From the NCBI GenBank assembly GCA_022424805.1, contig JAKMGR010000353.1:1-5976 (forward strand): DNA of 5,976 bases, given 5' to 3'. Shown here piece by piece: positions 1 to 5,976 of the stretch. Each line of letters opens with the position of its first letter. Position 1 is the stretch's first letter. Origin of the DNA: Verrucomicrobiales bacterium (GTDB lineage: Bacteria > Verrucomicrobiota > Verrucomicrobiia > Verrucomicrobiales > DEV007). The notes beneath the pieces were generated by a model that was not told the origin of the DNA, searched no databases, and worked only from the letters and a program-made list of their open reading frames with translations. The position numbers were made by a program, and so were the translations under genes.

Positions 1-1223
1 CGGTAGTCATCCATCCCAAGGGTGCCAAGAACGATTTTCACCAGCTCGAGGCAGCCCATGATTTCGTCCTTCACCTGATCCTCGGTGCAGAAAATGTGAG
101 CGTCATCCTGAGTGAAGCCACGGACACGAGTCATACCTCCGAGCTCCCCTGACTGTTCCCAGCGATACACTGTGCCGAACTCGGCAAGGCGCACGGGAAG
201 GTCTCGATAACTATGGTGATTGCTCTGGAAAATCTTGATGTGATGGGGGCAATTCATCGGCTTCAAGAGAAACCCAGCGACCTCACCCGATTCGAGTTTG
301 TTGGAAAGTTCACCGCACGTACACCCTTCTTCGGAGAGAATTTTCATTGTTTCGCGCTCCGTCAGCGGCGGGAACTGCGAATCGGAGTAGTAAGGGAAGT
401 GTCCCGAAGTCCGGTAGAGATCGAGCTTTCCGATGTGAGGAGTGAAAACCTGGCTATAGCCCTGGCGGTCGAGATGTTCGCCAATGAATTCCTGCAATTC
501 CTGGCGAATCACAGCGCCATTGGGTTTCCAGAGGATCAATCCCTGCCCGACTGCTTCGTCAATGTGAAAAAGGTCGAGATCTTTTCCGATTTTGCGGTGG
601 TCACGCTGTTTTGCTTCTTCGACCTGTTCCAGGTGCGCGTTGAGCAACGTTTTGTTTTTAAATGCCGTGCCGTAGACTCGCTGCAGTTGTGGATTGTCTG
701 CATCGCCTTTGTAGAAAGCACTGGCGACACTCATCACCTTGAAAGCTTTGCAGTTTCCCGTGCGAGGCACGTGTGGGCCTGCGCAGAGATCCCAGAAGTC
801 TCCGTTTTTATAGATCGAGATTTCTTCGTCTTCCGGAATTTCGTTGAGAAGGTCAATTTTGAAAACGCTTTCGACATCTCGATCGCCAAGAGCAGCAAGG
901 CGTCCTTTTTTGGCGAGATCGAGAGCTTCGTCGCGGGAGACGACCATCTTTTCAAAAGTCTGGTTTTCCTTCACCACCTTTTTCATCTCCGCCTCGATCT
1001 GTTCGAAGTCGTCGGGAGAAATGCGGTGTTCGAGATCCACGTCGTAGTAAAAACCGTGAACGCCCTCCAGCAGCGGCGGCCCATAGGCAAACTGAGCATC
1101 GGGCCAGATCTTCGCGATTGCCGTTGCAAGGACATGAGCCGTAGAGTGGCGGATCCGTTCAAGTTCCGACATCTTATCACGCTCATCGAGCGTCTTGCGG
1201 TGTTTCTCGTTGTTGTCCGACAT
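1..1223 (-). CDS. thrS: Threonyl-tRNA synthetase, N-terminal 407 residues (3' end outside window)
   Basis: Cytoplasmic enzyme that charges tRNA-Thr with threonine and hydrolyses mischarged Ser-tRNA-Thr. Translating the minus strand from the ATG at 1223 gives 407 uninterrupted codons to the window edge; full-length enzymes have roughly 580-650 residues, so the end of the catalytic domain and the anticodon-binding domain lie outside. The editing domain is at about residues 20-200, with HSTAH (His26, His30) and CAGPH (Cys147, His151) matching the four known editing-site residues. The class II core starts near residue 215. KPMNCPHH holds Cys325 and DDAHIF holds His376, two of the three zinc ligands that bind threonine. 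Motif 2 is around YRWE (Arg354) and RVRGFTQDDAH. The TGS domain that begins the E. coli enzyme is absent. The first ATG is preferred; an in-frame ATG at 1172 (Met18) would also keep the editing domain. Neither has a clear ribosome binding site. The identification is secure from the motifs. Confidence 0.97.
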   Translation of the reverse strand, partial: MSDNNEKHRKTLDERDKMSELERIRHSTAHVLATAIAKIWPDAQFAYGPPLLEGVHGFYYDVDLEHRISPDDFEQIEAEMKKVVKENQTFEKMVVSRDEALDLAKKGRLAALGDRDVESVFKIDLLNEIPEDEEISIYKNGDFWDLCAGPHVPRTGNCKAFKVMSVASAFYKGDADNPQLQRVYGTAFKNKTLLNAHLEQVEEAKQRDHRKIGKDLDLFHIDEAVGQGLILWKPNGAVIRQELQEFIGEHLDRQGYSQVFTPHIGKLDLYRTSGHFPYYSDSQFPPLTERETMKILSEEGCTCGELSNKLESGEVAGFLLKPMNCPHHIKIFQSNHHSYRDLPVRLAEFGTVYRWEQSGELGGMTRVRGFTQDDAHIFCTEDQVKDEIMGCLELVKIVLGTLGMDDY

Positions 1224-1280
1224 GGATAGTGAGGGGATGTCTCCGCAAAGGGAGGATACTGCTCCCCTCGGGAGAGAGAG

Positions 1281-1354
1281 TCGGGATGACTGGATTCGAA
1301 CCAGCGACCTCCTGGTCCCAAACCAGGCGCACTACCAAGCTGTGCTACATCCCG
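1281..1354 (-). tRNA. tRNA-Pro, anticodon TGG
   Basis: The minus strand folds into a complete cloverleaf of 74 bases including the discriminator A. The acceptor stem CGGGATG/CATCCCG pairs 7 of 7. The D stem is GCAC/GTGC. The anticodon stem CCTGG/CCAGG encloses the loop TTTGGGA, with anticodon TGG at 1318-1320 (read on the minus strand). The T arm is GCTGG-TTCGAAT-CCAGT. The 3' CCA is not encoded (the next bases are CTC), so it must be added by nucleotidyltransferase. The gene lies 57 bases upstream of thrS on the same strand, so the two may share a transcript. Confidence 0.97.
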
Positions 1355-1577
1355 TCCGTTTTAACCAACGGGGCGGAAATGTCGGTCTTTTGTCCAGGGT
1401 TTCAAGAGGGAAATCAGCTCAAAATGAGATTATTCTGGAATGGCAAATGGCGGCACAAAAATGGAATGCTCCGAGGGGTGGCGGCATTCTGATGTCAGCA
1501 ATTCATCTGCCCTCCTTGGCATGAAGGTGAAAGCATTTGGAGGAAAGGCAGTCCTGCGTCTTCTCCGCACCTTCCTC

Positions 1578-1629
1578 AACAGGGTTTGATCGAGCGTTTA
1601 ACAGGGTTGGGTCATCGATTCAACCCTGT
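1578..1629. repeat. Three AACAGGGTT-type sites at 22-base spacing, including a 9-bp inverted repeat
   Basis: AACAGGGTT occurs at 1578-1586 and again at 1600-1608. Its inverse AACCCTGT is at 1622-1629. The starts of the three sites are exactly 22 bases apart, about two helical turns. The second and third form a perfect inverted repeat, ACAGGGTTG (1601-1609) and CAACCCTGT (1621-1629), with an 11-base loop. No T-run follows directly on either strand, so a classical intrinsic terminator is unlikely. It could be an operator array upstream of the small-protein gene or an RNA hairpin. The repeat is seen directly; any function is inference. Confidence 0.6.
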
Positions 1630-1657
1630 CAGGTCGTGGATTTTGATGGGTGATTGA

Positions 1658-1674
1658 GAAAAAATCGTTTTTTC
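1658..1674. repeat. AT palindrome GA6-TCG-T6C
   Basis: A 7-bp inverted repeat, GAAAAAA (1658-1664) and TTTTTTC (1668-1674), is separated by TCG. It sits 88 bases before the small-protein ATG. The A- and T-tracts could bend DNA or act as an upstream promoter element, but the stem is almost all A-T pairs and is too weak to be a terminator. No function is assigned. Confidence 0.4.
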
Positions 1675-1761
1675 CATCAGATTCATTCGCCTGTCGATTC
1701 CCTTTTTGAACACGGCAATTCAGCCTCTTCAATTTCAACCAATCCAGCAATCAACAATATC

Positions 1762-1947
1762 ATGAAAAACTTCATTCTCACACTCGCCATCGTCGGAGGC
1801 GCTTTCTTCGGAATGAAAACTCCGGTGAAGGCTGGAAACTATCACAACCACTGAGGGAGGCGCTACAGCTACTGGGTCACGGCAATCACTTACAAGGACT
1901 GCTACTCCAACAACAGCTATCTCGATTGGAAGCGTCCAATCAGCTAA
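1762..1947 (+). pseudogene. Small secreted protein frame (61 codons) interrupted by in-frame TGA at codon 31
   Basis: The ATG at 1762 opens a frame that stops at TGA (1852-1854) after 30 residues, then continues in the same frame for 30 more sense codons to TAA (1945-1947). Residues 1-24 look like a signal peptide: Lys2, a hydrophobic core from about residue 3 to 17, and a VKA cleavage site before GNYHNH. Residues 32-61 are rich in Tyr, Asn and Trp with one Cys (GRRYSYWVT, then YKDCYSNN) and mostly use codons ending in C, which looks coding rather than random. The simplest reading is a single CGA-to-TGA nonsense change in a 61-residue exported protein. Alternatives are a sequencing error, real readthrough, or a true 30-residue product. 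I do not recognise the family. There is no clear ribosome binding site before the ATG. An in-frame upstream TTG at 1654 is unlikely because it would bury the signal peptide. Confidence 0.55.
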
Positions 1948-1957
1948 CAAAAACACT

Positions 1958-1991
1958 TTTGCAATCAGGGGGATCTCTTTGCAATTAGGGG
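1958..1991. repeat. Two-copy direct repeat, period 20 bases
   Basis: TTTGCAATCAGGGG (1958-1971) is repeated as TTTGCAATTAGGGG (1978-1991), 13 of 14 bases identical, with starts exactly 20 bases apart. It begins 10 bases after the TAA of the small-protein frame and lies between two convergent genes. It may be a small local duplication or a pair of binding sites; nothing in the sequence decides between them. Confidence 0.65.
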
Positions 1992-2000
1992 AACAGGTGG

Positions 2001-2024
2001 CCGAGTCTGCACGTCGCAGCTCGG
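2001..2024. terminator. Candidate bidirectional terminator hairpin between convergent genes
   Basis: The arms CCGAG (2001-2005) plus CTGC (2007-2010) pair with GCAG (2016-2019) plus CTCGG (2020-2024). This gives nine base pairs with a single bulged T at 2006 and the five-base loop ACGTC. On the plus strand it is followed by a T-rich stretch (ACATCTTCTATTTT), a weak U-tract that could end transcription of the small-protein gene. On the minus strand it lies 29 bases past the TPR stop, but no good T-run follows there. The position between converging genes supports a terminator role; the imperfect U-tracts keep this tentative. Confidence 0.45.
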
Positions 2025-2052
2025 ACATCTTCTATTTTGGCGAAAGCCACTG

Positions 2053-4458
2053 CTACTCCCACACCCAATGCTTCAGCCGCATCTGCTCGGCAAGCCGGGA
2101 TGCTTCGATGGCGCGGGCACCGTCTTTGCGAGCAAGGGTGTCTGCGATCTGAATAGCTGGTTTCCAATCCTTTTGCTCGCGCAGAATTTCAATCGCAGAA
2201 AAGCCGGCTCGGAAAACCCATTCGTTGGAATCGGAAGTCGCGCTGCGAATCGGAGTGAGTGATCGCAGTGTCGTGTCAGCCAAGAGGGATCGATACACTT
2301 CCAAAGCGCGCGGTTTCTGGTCTAGACTTTCGAGGCATCGACCGTAGCGAACTGCAGCCTCGTCTATCACCGTCGTCGGAGCATTGGGGAGTTGAGAAAG
2401 CTCCGCGAAAGATGCGGCAGCTTTTTTGAGAAGATCCGCGTCGTGTTTATTGGCCAGGGCTTCCGCAAAGTAGCTGAATGCGAAATCGGCATGTGACGCG
2501 AAATGAAGAGGGACGCTTGCATCGGTGCCCTCAAGGATCTTCTGAAGTTCCTGTCGTGACAACTCGAATCGATCCCGTGCGAGATGATGAAGGGCCAATT
2601 CGTGGCGCGCCTGCCAGGAATATTCACCGTCAGAATTGGCAATCGACTCCCAGCGGCTCACGATTTTGGCGTCGTTTTCACCCGGCTTGGCACGGGAGCT
2701 GGCTCGTGCGGCGAAAAATTTTGCCCGAGCCGAAAGAGGGGAGTCGGGAAACTCGACTGCGACGCGGTCAAAAATCTCCAGCGCCGTGTCTTCCTTGTGG
2801 TTTTGATAGTGTGTCTGTGCAAGCAGCATGGCCACTTCGGCATGATGTTCAGAGCCAGGCCAGTTCCCGAGGAAAGCAGTTGCTGAGGCGATTTGTGCGT
2901 TGTCGTCGTTTCGGATCACCTCCAGCCAGATGCTGGAGTAGTCGAGTCGCTCGCTTTGGTCCAAAGTCAGAGGGCTCGCTCGAAGGCGCTCGAAGATATC
3001 GCTCGCTGCCTGAGGTCGCGCCGGAGCCTGATTGAGATGAATTTCGGCGAGGGCGAGCATTGCATCGACCAGAGAGGGATGGTCGGGGCTTTCCCGCACA
3101 AAGGGTTCGAGAAATTCAATGGATCGGGGATCGCCTGTTGCGGCAAGGTGAAGTCCTGCCGCATATTGCAGATCCTTGAGAAGAGGGGAGTTGGGCGCAT
3201 CGTCCCGGAGGTCATGGAACGAAGTCTGGAAGCCATCAAAGTCGGCTGCTTTCAGTCGGGTGATGGCTGCGTTGAAATGCGATCGTGCGCGTGATTCACC
3301 TTTGGATGCTTCAGCGATTTTAAGAAATTGAGCAGCGGCTTCTGCAAGGTGACCCGCTCGGAATTTTTTTTGTGAAGCGGCAAACCCAACGCGTACCAGT
3401 CCGCCGGGGAAGGCTTCTGTCGCTGCGATTGAAGGAGCTGTTTCAGTCGAGTCGGAATAGGAAAGCAGGCGAATGGAAGCTTCGGTGGCAGTCAGCGAGG
3501 CATCGGCTTTCTTCGTCCAGTTGATCAGGTGAGTTCGTTTTTCTTCGACCGTTTTTGCTGAGTTGAGAGTCAGGAAGAACCGGTGGCACTGGGCGGCGGG
3601 ATGGTCACTTTTATTCTCCCACTCTTCAGCGGAGGCCAGCAACCAGCTCGCAAGTGCATTTGGTGCGGCCTCTTCAAAAAGAAGGAACGATTGGAGTGCT
3701 TCCTGTTCGTTCGTGGCAGCTTCGATCAGTGAAATTATGGAGGCTTTGCTTGTTTCCGCCCGACCGAGTTCGCGCAGCAGATGAGCGCGAAGTGCAATGG
3801 TTGCAAAACGGAGATTGCGCGGTGTTGATTCGATTGCGGGAACTTTCCCCAGGATTCTCAGGGCGGGTTCCAGCTGGCCGGCACGCGTTGCGATTTGGGC
3901 AAAGATTAGAGACTCCTCCGTTGTCGTCGGTTCTCCCAATGCGGTGATACTCTCCCAGGCGGCATTTTGATTGTCGCCAAGCGTCAGGCAGACCGCGCGG
4001 GAAGTTGAAATAGTCCGGTCCGGCTCCGGAAGTCGGCCTGCTAGTTCTCCGAACAATCTCGCGGCGGCGGAGAATTCTTCCTCCGATCTGTGGACAATTG
4101 CACTCCAGTAAAGGGTGTCGTTCGAACTGGCGAGGAGAGGGTGCGCGCGCAGCCAATTGGCTGCTTTGTCTGTTTCCCCATTTCTTACAAATGCCTCGAG
4201 CAAACGAGAGGCGACGAAATCTCTTTCGACATCACCTCCAGCATCGCCAATGACGGCATTCCACGATTCCTGCAGGGAGGTGATTGCTGTTTGGAAACGT
4301 TCGTCTGCCAAGGCCTGACACCCATCTCGAAACGACGGTAGGTCGACGAGGCTTTCCTGGGATTTTCCCATCTGCGGAAGTAACGCCGCGATGGCGAAGA
4401 TCGCGGCGAATGATCTTCGCAGGCGCCCTGTCACGATATTCCGCCGGGAGAGGCTCAT
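2053..4458 (-). CDS. Exported tetratricopeptide-repeat protein, 801 residues, function unknown
   Basis: A long alpha-helical repeat protein. The N-terminus has five arginines in its first 15 residues, a hydrophobic stretch (about 16-28, SFAAIFAIAALLP) and a possible cleavage region near residue 34, consistent with Sec export to the periplasm or outer membrane. The rest is Ala/Leu/Glu-rich with TPR-like helix pairs, clearest around residues 365-400 (HLAEAAAQFLKIAEA), 460-495, 537-590 and 695-727. The 537-590 stretch has the pattern of TPR proteins of the BamD/YbgF type (AEVAMLLAQTHY, then FDRVAVEFPDSPLSARAK). No catalytic motif is visible, so a scaffolding or assembly role is a guess. Its ATG overlaps the TGA of the DUF5069-like gene by four bases (ATGA, 4455-4458), pointing to translational coupling, and it is the last gene of the cluster. 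The stop is TAG at 2053. A lipoprotein is unlikely because no lipobox Cys is present. Confidence 0.85.
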   Translation of the reverse strand: MSLSRRNIVTGRLRRSFAAIFAIAALLPQMGKSQESLVDLPSFRDGCQALADERFQTAITSLQESWNAVIGDAGGDVERDFVASRLLEAFVRNGETDKAANWLRAHPLLASSNDTLYWSAIVHRSEEEFSAAARLFGELAGRLPEPDRTISTSRAVCLTLGDNQNAAWESITALGEPTTTEESLIFAQIATRAGQLEPALRILGKVPAIESTPRNLRFATIALRAHLLRELGRAETSKASIISLIEAATNEQEALQSFLLFEEAAPNALASWLLASAEEWENKSDHPAAQCHRFFLTLNSAKTVEEKRTHLINWTKKADASLTATEASIRLLSYSDSTETAPSIAATEAFPGGLVRVGFAASQKKFRAGHLAEAAAQFLKIAEASKGESRARSHFNAAITRLKAADFDGFQTSFHDLRDDAPNSPLLKDLQYAAGLHLAATGDPRSIEFLEPFVRESPDHPSLVDAMLALAEIHLNQAPARPQAASDIFERLRASPLTLDQSERLDYSSIWLEVIRNDDNAQIASATAFLGNWPGSEHHAEVAMLLAQTHYQNHKEDTALEIFDRVAVEFPDSPLSARAKFFAARASSRAKPGENDAKIVSRWESIANSDGEYSWQARHELALHHLARDRFELSRQELQKILEGTDASVPLHFASHADFAFSYFAEALANKHDADLLKKAAASFAELSQLPNAPTTVIDEAAVRYGRCLESLDQKPRALEVYRSLLADTTLRSLTPIRSATSDSNEWVFRAGFSAIEILREQKDWKPAIQIADTLARKDGARAIEASRLAEQMRLKHWVWE

Positions 4459-4976
4459 CGATTTGCCTGACTTTTTACAAATTTGACGATATTGGAATCA
4501 TCGTCTCCGGCACTCCAAACGGCCCGGAGGAAATCAGCGGGAGCGATATCATTGTTGGAGAGGAATCGGCGGTCGCCACCGCAGCAGAACATGATGTCCG
4601 GGTCGAGTTCGCCACGGAGTTTTCCGCGCGCTTTCATGATGATCCGGGGGAGCCAGACGTATCCCTCAAGCCCCTCTTCTTTTCGAGGCAGTTCATCGGG
4701 CTTGATTTCGTGGCTGCTGGCTTCGCCTTTCATCATTACGTGAAAGTAGTCGCGCCGAACACTCGCGATCATTAATGCTGTAGTCAGCGTCGGTACGCCG
4801 CCTTCTCCTAAATCTTCGACAAAATCAAATAACTCGCGCGGCTTGTAGCCGATCGACTTCAGAAATGCGAGGTCGTCCTCGGTGTAGTATCCATTGAAAT
4901 CTCCGTCACCGGAACGGTAGCGCTCAAGGCAGCGTTCGAAGAGTTTAACAAAAGTTGAGTCCCACTGGTAGTTCAT
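4455..4976 (-). CDS. DUF5069-like protein, 173 residues, function unknown
   Basis: A soluble, probably cytoplasmic protein with no signal peptide or membrane segment. The C-terminal half resembles the DUF5069 family as I remember it: GYVWLPRIIMKARGKLRGEL at residues 105-124, CCGGDRRFL at 131-139, and a helical tail containing ADFLRAVW and IVKFVKS. The first 90 residues (WDSTFVKLFERCLERY, then IGYKPRELFDFVEDLGEGG and VRRDYFHV) form a second conserved-looking block. The paired Cys131-Cys132 and the run of Arg/Lys in the PRIIMKARGKLRG motif are the most likely functional residues. No function is known to me for this family. It starts 43 bases after the nadA stop with no Shine-Dalgarno sequence, and its TGA overlaps the ATG of the TPR gene, so it lies in a co-transcribed run. 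The real-gene call is strong; the family name is moderately sure. Confidence 0.85.
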   Translation of the reverse strand: MNYQWDSTFVKLFERCLERYRSGDGDFNGYYTEDDLAFLKSIGYKPRELFDFVEDLGEGGVPTLTTALMIASVRRDYFHVMMKGEASSHEIKPDELPRKEEGLEGYVWLPRIIMKARGKLRGELDPDIMFCCGGDRRFLSNNDIAPADFLRAVWSAGDDDSNIVKFVKSQANR

Positions 4977-5019
4977 TGAAATACGTTGGATTAGAAAGGG
5001 TGGTTGAGTTAATTGCGGC

Positions 5020-5961
5020 TTACTTGCTCAATTCGAGCATTTTCATGATGGGCGCCTTGGCGGCCTCACGCATTGATTCGTCGAGAGTAACCTCTGGCTT
5101 GAGATCTCGAAGGCAGAGATAGAGTTTCTCCATCGTGTTCATCTTCATGTAGCGGCACTCGGCGCAGGCGCAATTGTCAGTCGGGCCGGGAATGAGATTC
5201 TTTTCCGGCACCTCGCGCTTGAGGCGGTGAAGCATGCCTGCCTCTGTCACAACAATGATGTTCTGCGACTCGGTGTCGCGGCAGAAATGAACCATCTTTT
5301 CGGTGGAGCAGACTTCATCTGCGAGGAGGCGAACGGCGGTGGTGCACTCCGGATGCGCGACGACGACGGCATCGGGATGTTCGTCTTTGATTTTCTGGAT
5401 GCTGTCGCGGGTAAACTCGACGTGCACGTAGCAAGCGCCGTTCCAGAAGTCCATCTCACGCCCGGTTTGTTCAGCGACCCATTGTCCGAGGTTCTGATCG
5501 GGAGCGAAAAGTATCGGGCGATCTTTTGGTGCTGCTTCGACAATCCGGACGGCGTTTCCACTGGTGCAGATGACGTCTGAAAGAGCCTTTACTGCTGCGG
5601 AAGAGTTGATGTAGGTGATGACGTAGTAATTCTTCTCCTCGTTCTCTTTGAGAAACGCTTTCAGTTCGTCGGCAGGGCAGGACTCTTCGAGTGAACACCC
5701 GGCATCGCGATCGGGAAGAATGACAGTCTTTTCCGGATTGATAATCTTGGCGGTCTCGGCCATGAAATGAACGCCACAGAATGCGATCACTTCAGCGTCA
5801 GTTTCCTGCGCGCGAAAGGCGAGTCCGAGCGAGTCGCCGCAATAATCGGCAATCGTCTGGATTTCGTCGATCTGGTAGTTGTGGGCAAGAATGACTGCGT
5901 TCTTTTCTTTTTTGAGCGCGAGAATTTCTTCGCGGAGGTCGGTGGCTGCTGCTGTGGACAT
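5020..5961 (-). CDS. nadA: Quinolinate synthase NadA
   Basis: Cytoplasmic 4Fe-4S enzyme that condenses iminoaspartate (from NadB) with dihydroxyacetone phosphate to give quinolinate, the precursor of NAD. The 313-residue protein is complete and of the shorter NadA class (E. coli has 347). Motifs in order: HNYQ (27-30), GDSLGLA (42-48), LPDRDAGCSLEESCPADE (82-99), YINSSAAVKALSDVICTSGN (117-136), PDQNLG (154-159), HPEC (203-206), TEAGMLH (239-245) and CACAECRYMKMNT (264-276). By family alignment the cluster ligands should be Cys89, Cys206 and, most likely, Cys269, the last Cys before the MKMNT segment; Cys264 and Cys266 form an additional CxCxxC cluster with it. The start ATG is 15 bases from the window edge, so the promoter is not visible, and those 15 bases hold no Shine-Dalgarno sequence. 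It is followed at 43 bases by the DUF5069-like gene on the same strand. nadB and nadC are not in view. Confidence 0.97.
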   Translation of the reverse strand: MSTAAATDLREEILALKKEKNAVILAHNYQIDEIQTIADYCGDSLGLAFRAQETDAEVIAFCGVHFMAETAKIINPEKTVILPDRDAGCSLEESCPADELKAFLKENEEKNYYVITYINSSAAVKALSDVICTSGNAVRIVEAAPKDRPILFAPDQNLGQWVAEQTGREMDFWNGACYVHVEFTRDSIQKIKDEHPDAVVVAHPECTTAVRLLADEVCSTEKMVHFCRDTESQNIIVVTEAGMLHRLKREVPEKNLIPGPTDNCACAECRYMKMNTMEKLYLCLRDLKPEVTLDESMREAAKAPIMKMLELSK

Positions 5962-5976
5962 AAGGGTATTGAGGGT

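Larger units (their letters stand above)
1355..1761. other. Intergenic region, 407 bases, no convincing gene
   Basis: This separates the leftward tRNA-Pro/thrS unit from the rightward small-protein frame, so it should hold promoters in both directions. I found no strong sigma-70 promoter. The best rightward candidate is TTGAAC at 1706-1711 with a poor -10 (TCAATT at 1729-1734). Visible structure consists of the AACAGGGTT site cluster (1578-1629), a short A6-TCG-T6 palindrome inside 1658-1674, and a weak 5-bp stem (CCGTT/AACGG) at 1356-1371 next to the tRNA. A 22-codon ORF at 1521-1589 has no supporting signal. Confidence 0.6.

Noticed and set aside
213..1229. 338-codon plus-strand ORF
   Set aside because: It lies antisense to thrS, whose minus-strand translation carries every expected synthetase motif; the plus-strand product resembles nothing.
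1195..1524. Plus-strand ORFs (87 and 109 codons) containing TGFEPATSWSQT
   Set aside because: This peptide is the well-known false translation across the antisense of a tRNA-Pro gene; the cloverleaf at 1281-1354 explains the sequence.
1521..1589. 22-codon plus-strand ORF starting MKVKAFGG
   Set aside because: No ribosome binding site, no signal peptide and a length expected by chance.
1706..1734. TTGAAC with 17-base spacing to TCAATT as a sigma-70 promoter
   Set aside because: The -10 matches the consensus at only three of six positions; kept only as a remark in the intergenic entry.
1654..1854. TTG start giving a 66-residue version of the small protein
   Set aside because: It would place 36 residues before a good signal peptide that begins exactly at the ATG at 1762.
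1852..1900. TGA at codon 31 as selenocysteine
   Set aside because: I see no SECIS-like stem-loop with a conserved apical loop in the bases after the TGA, and the surrounding peptide matches no selenoprotein I know.
1735..2028. 97-codon minus-strand ORF
   Set aside because: It overlaps the small secreted-protein frame in the opposite direction and has no recognisable domain; the plus-strand frame has a signal peptide and better codon pattern.
3674..4156. 160-codon minus-strand ORF and several plus-strand ORFs inside the TPR gene
   Set aside because: They are other-frame readings of the 801-codon TPR gene, which has a signal peptide and repeat pattern across its whole length.

Overview
The window reads as an ordinary chromosomal segment of a Gram-negative bacterium, most likely from the Verrucomicrobiota or a close PVC relative. 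This rests on family resemblance only: a threonyl-tRNA synthetase that begins directly at the editing domain with no TGS domain and carries the KPMNCPHH zinc-site variant, a DUF5069-type protein, a large exported TPR protein, and no clear Shine-Dalgarno sequence before any start. No mobile element, CRISPR array or phage gene is visible.

Layout. (1) Positions 1-1223, minus strand: thrS, the N-terminal 407 codons; the gene runs off the left edge. (2) 1281-1354, minus strand: tRNA-Pro(TGG), 57 bases upstream of thrS and in the same orientation. (3) 1355-1761: a 407-base intergenic region holding a set of three AACAGGGTT-type sites at 22-base spacing, two of which form a perfect 9-bp inverted repeat. 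(4) 1762-1947, plus strand: a small secreted-protein reading frame of 61 codons, broken by one in-frame TGA at codon 31. (5) 1948-2052: a 20-base-period direct repeat and a GC-rich hairpin between two convergent genes. (6) 2053-5961, minus strand: a three-gene cluster in the order nadA (quinolinate synthase), a 173-residue DUF5069-like protein, and an 801-residue exported TPR protein. The last two overlap by ATGA.

How the genes work together. thrS and tRNA-Pro are translation genes and may share a transcript. nadA makes quinolinate for NAD biosynthesis with an oxygen-sensitive 4Fe-4S cluster. The two genes behind it look co-transcribed, and the last two look translationally coupled, but nothing in their sequences ties them to NAD synthesis. 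I did not find a convincing new multi-gene system. The item most worth a second look is the TGA-interrupted secreted small protein and the repeats around it.
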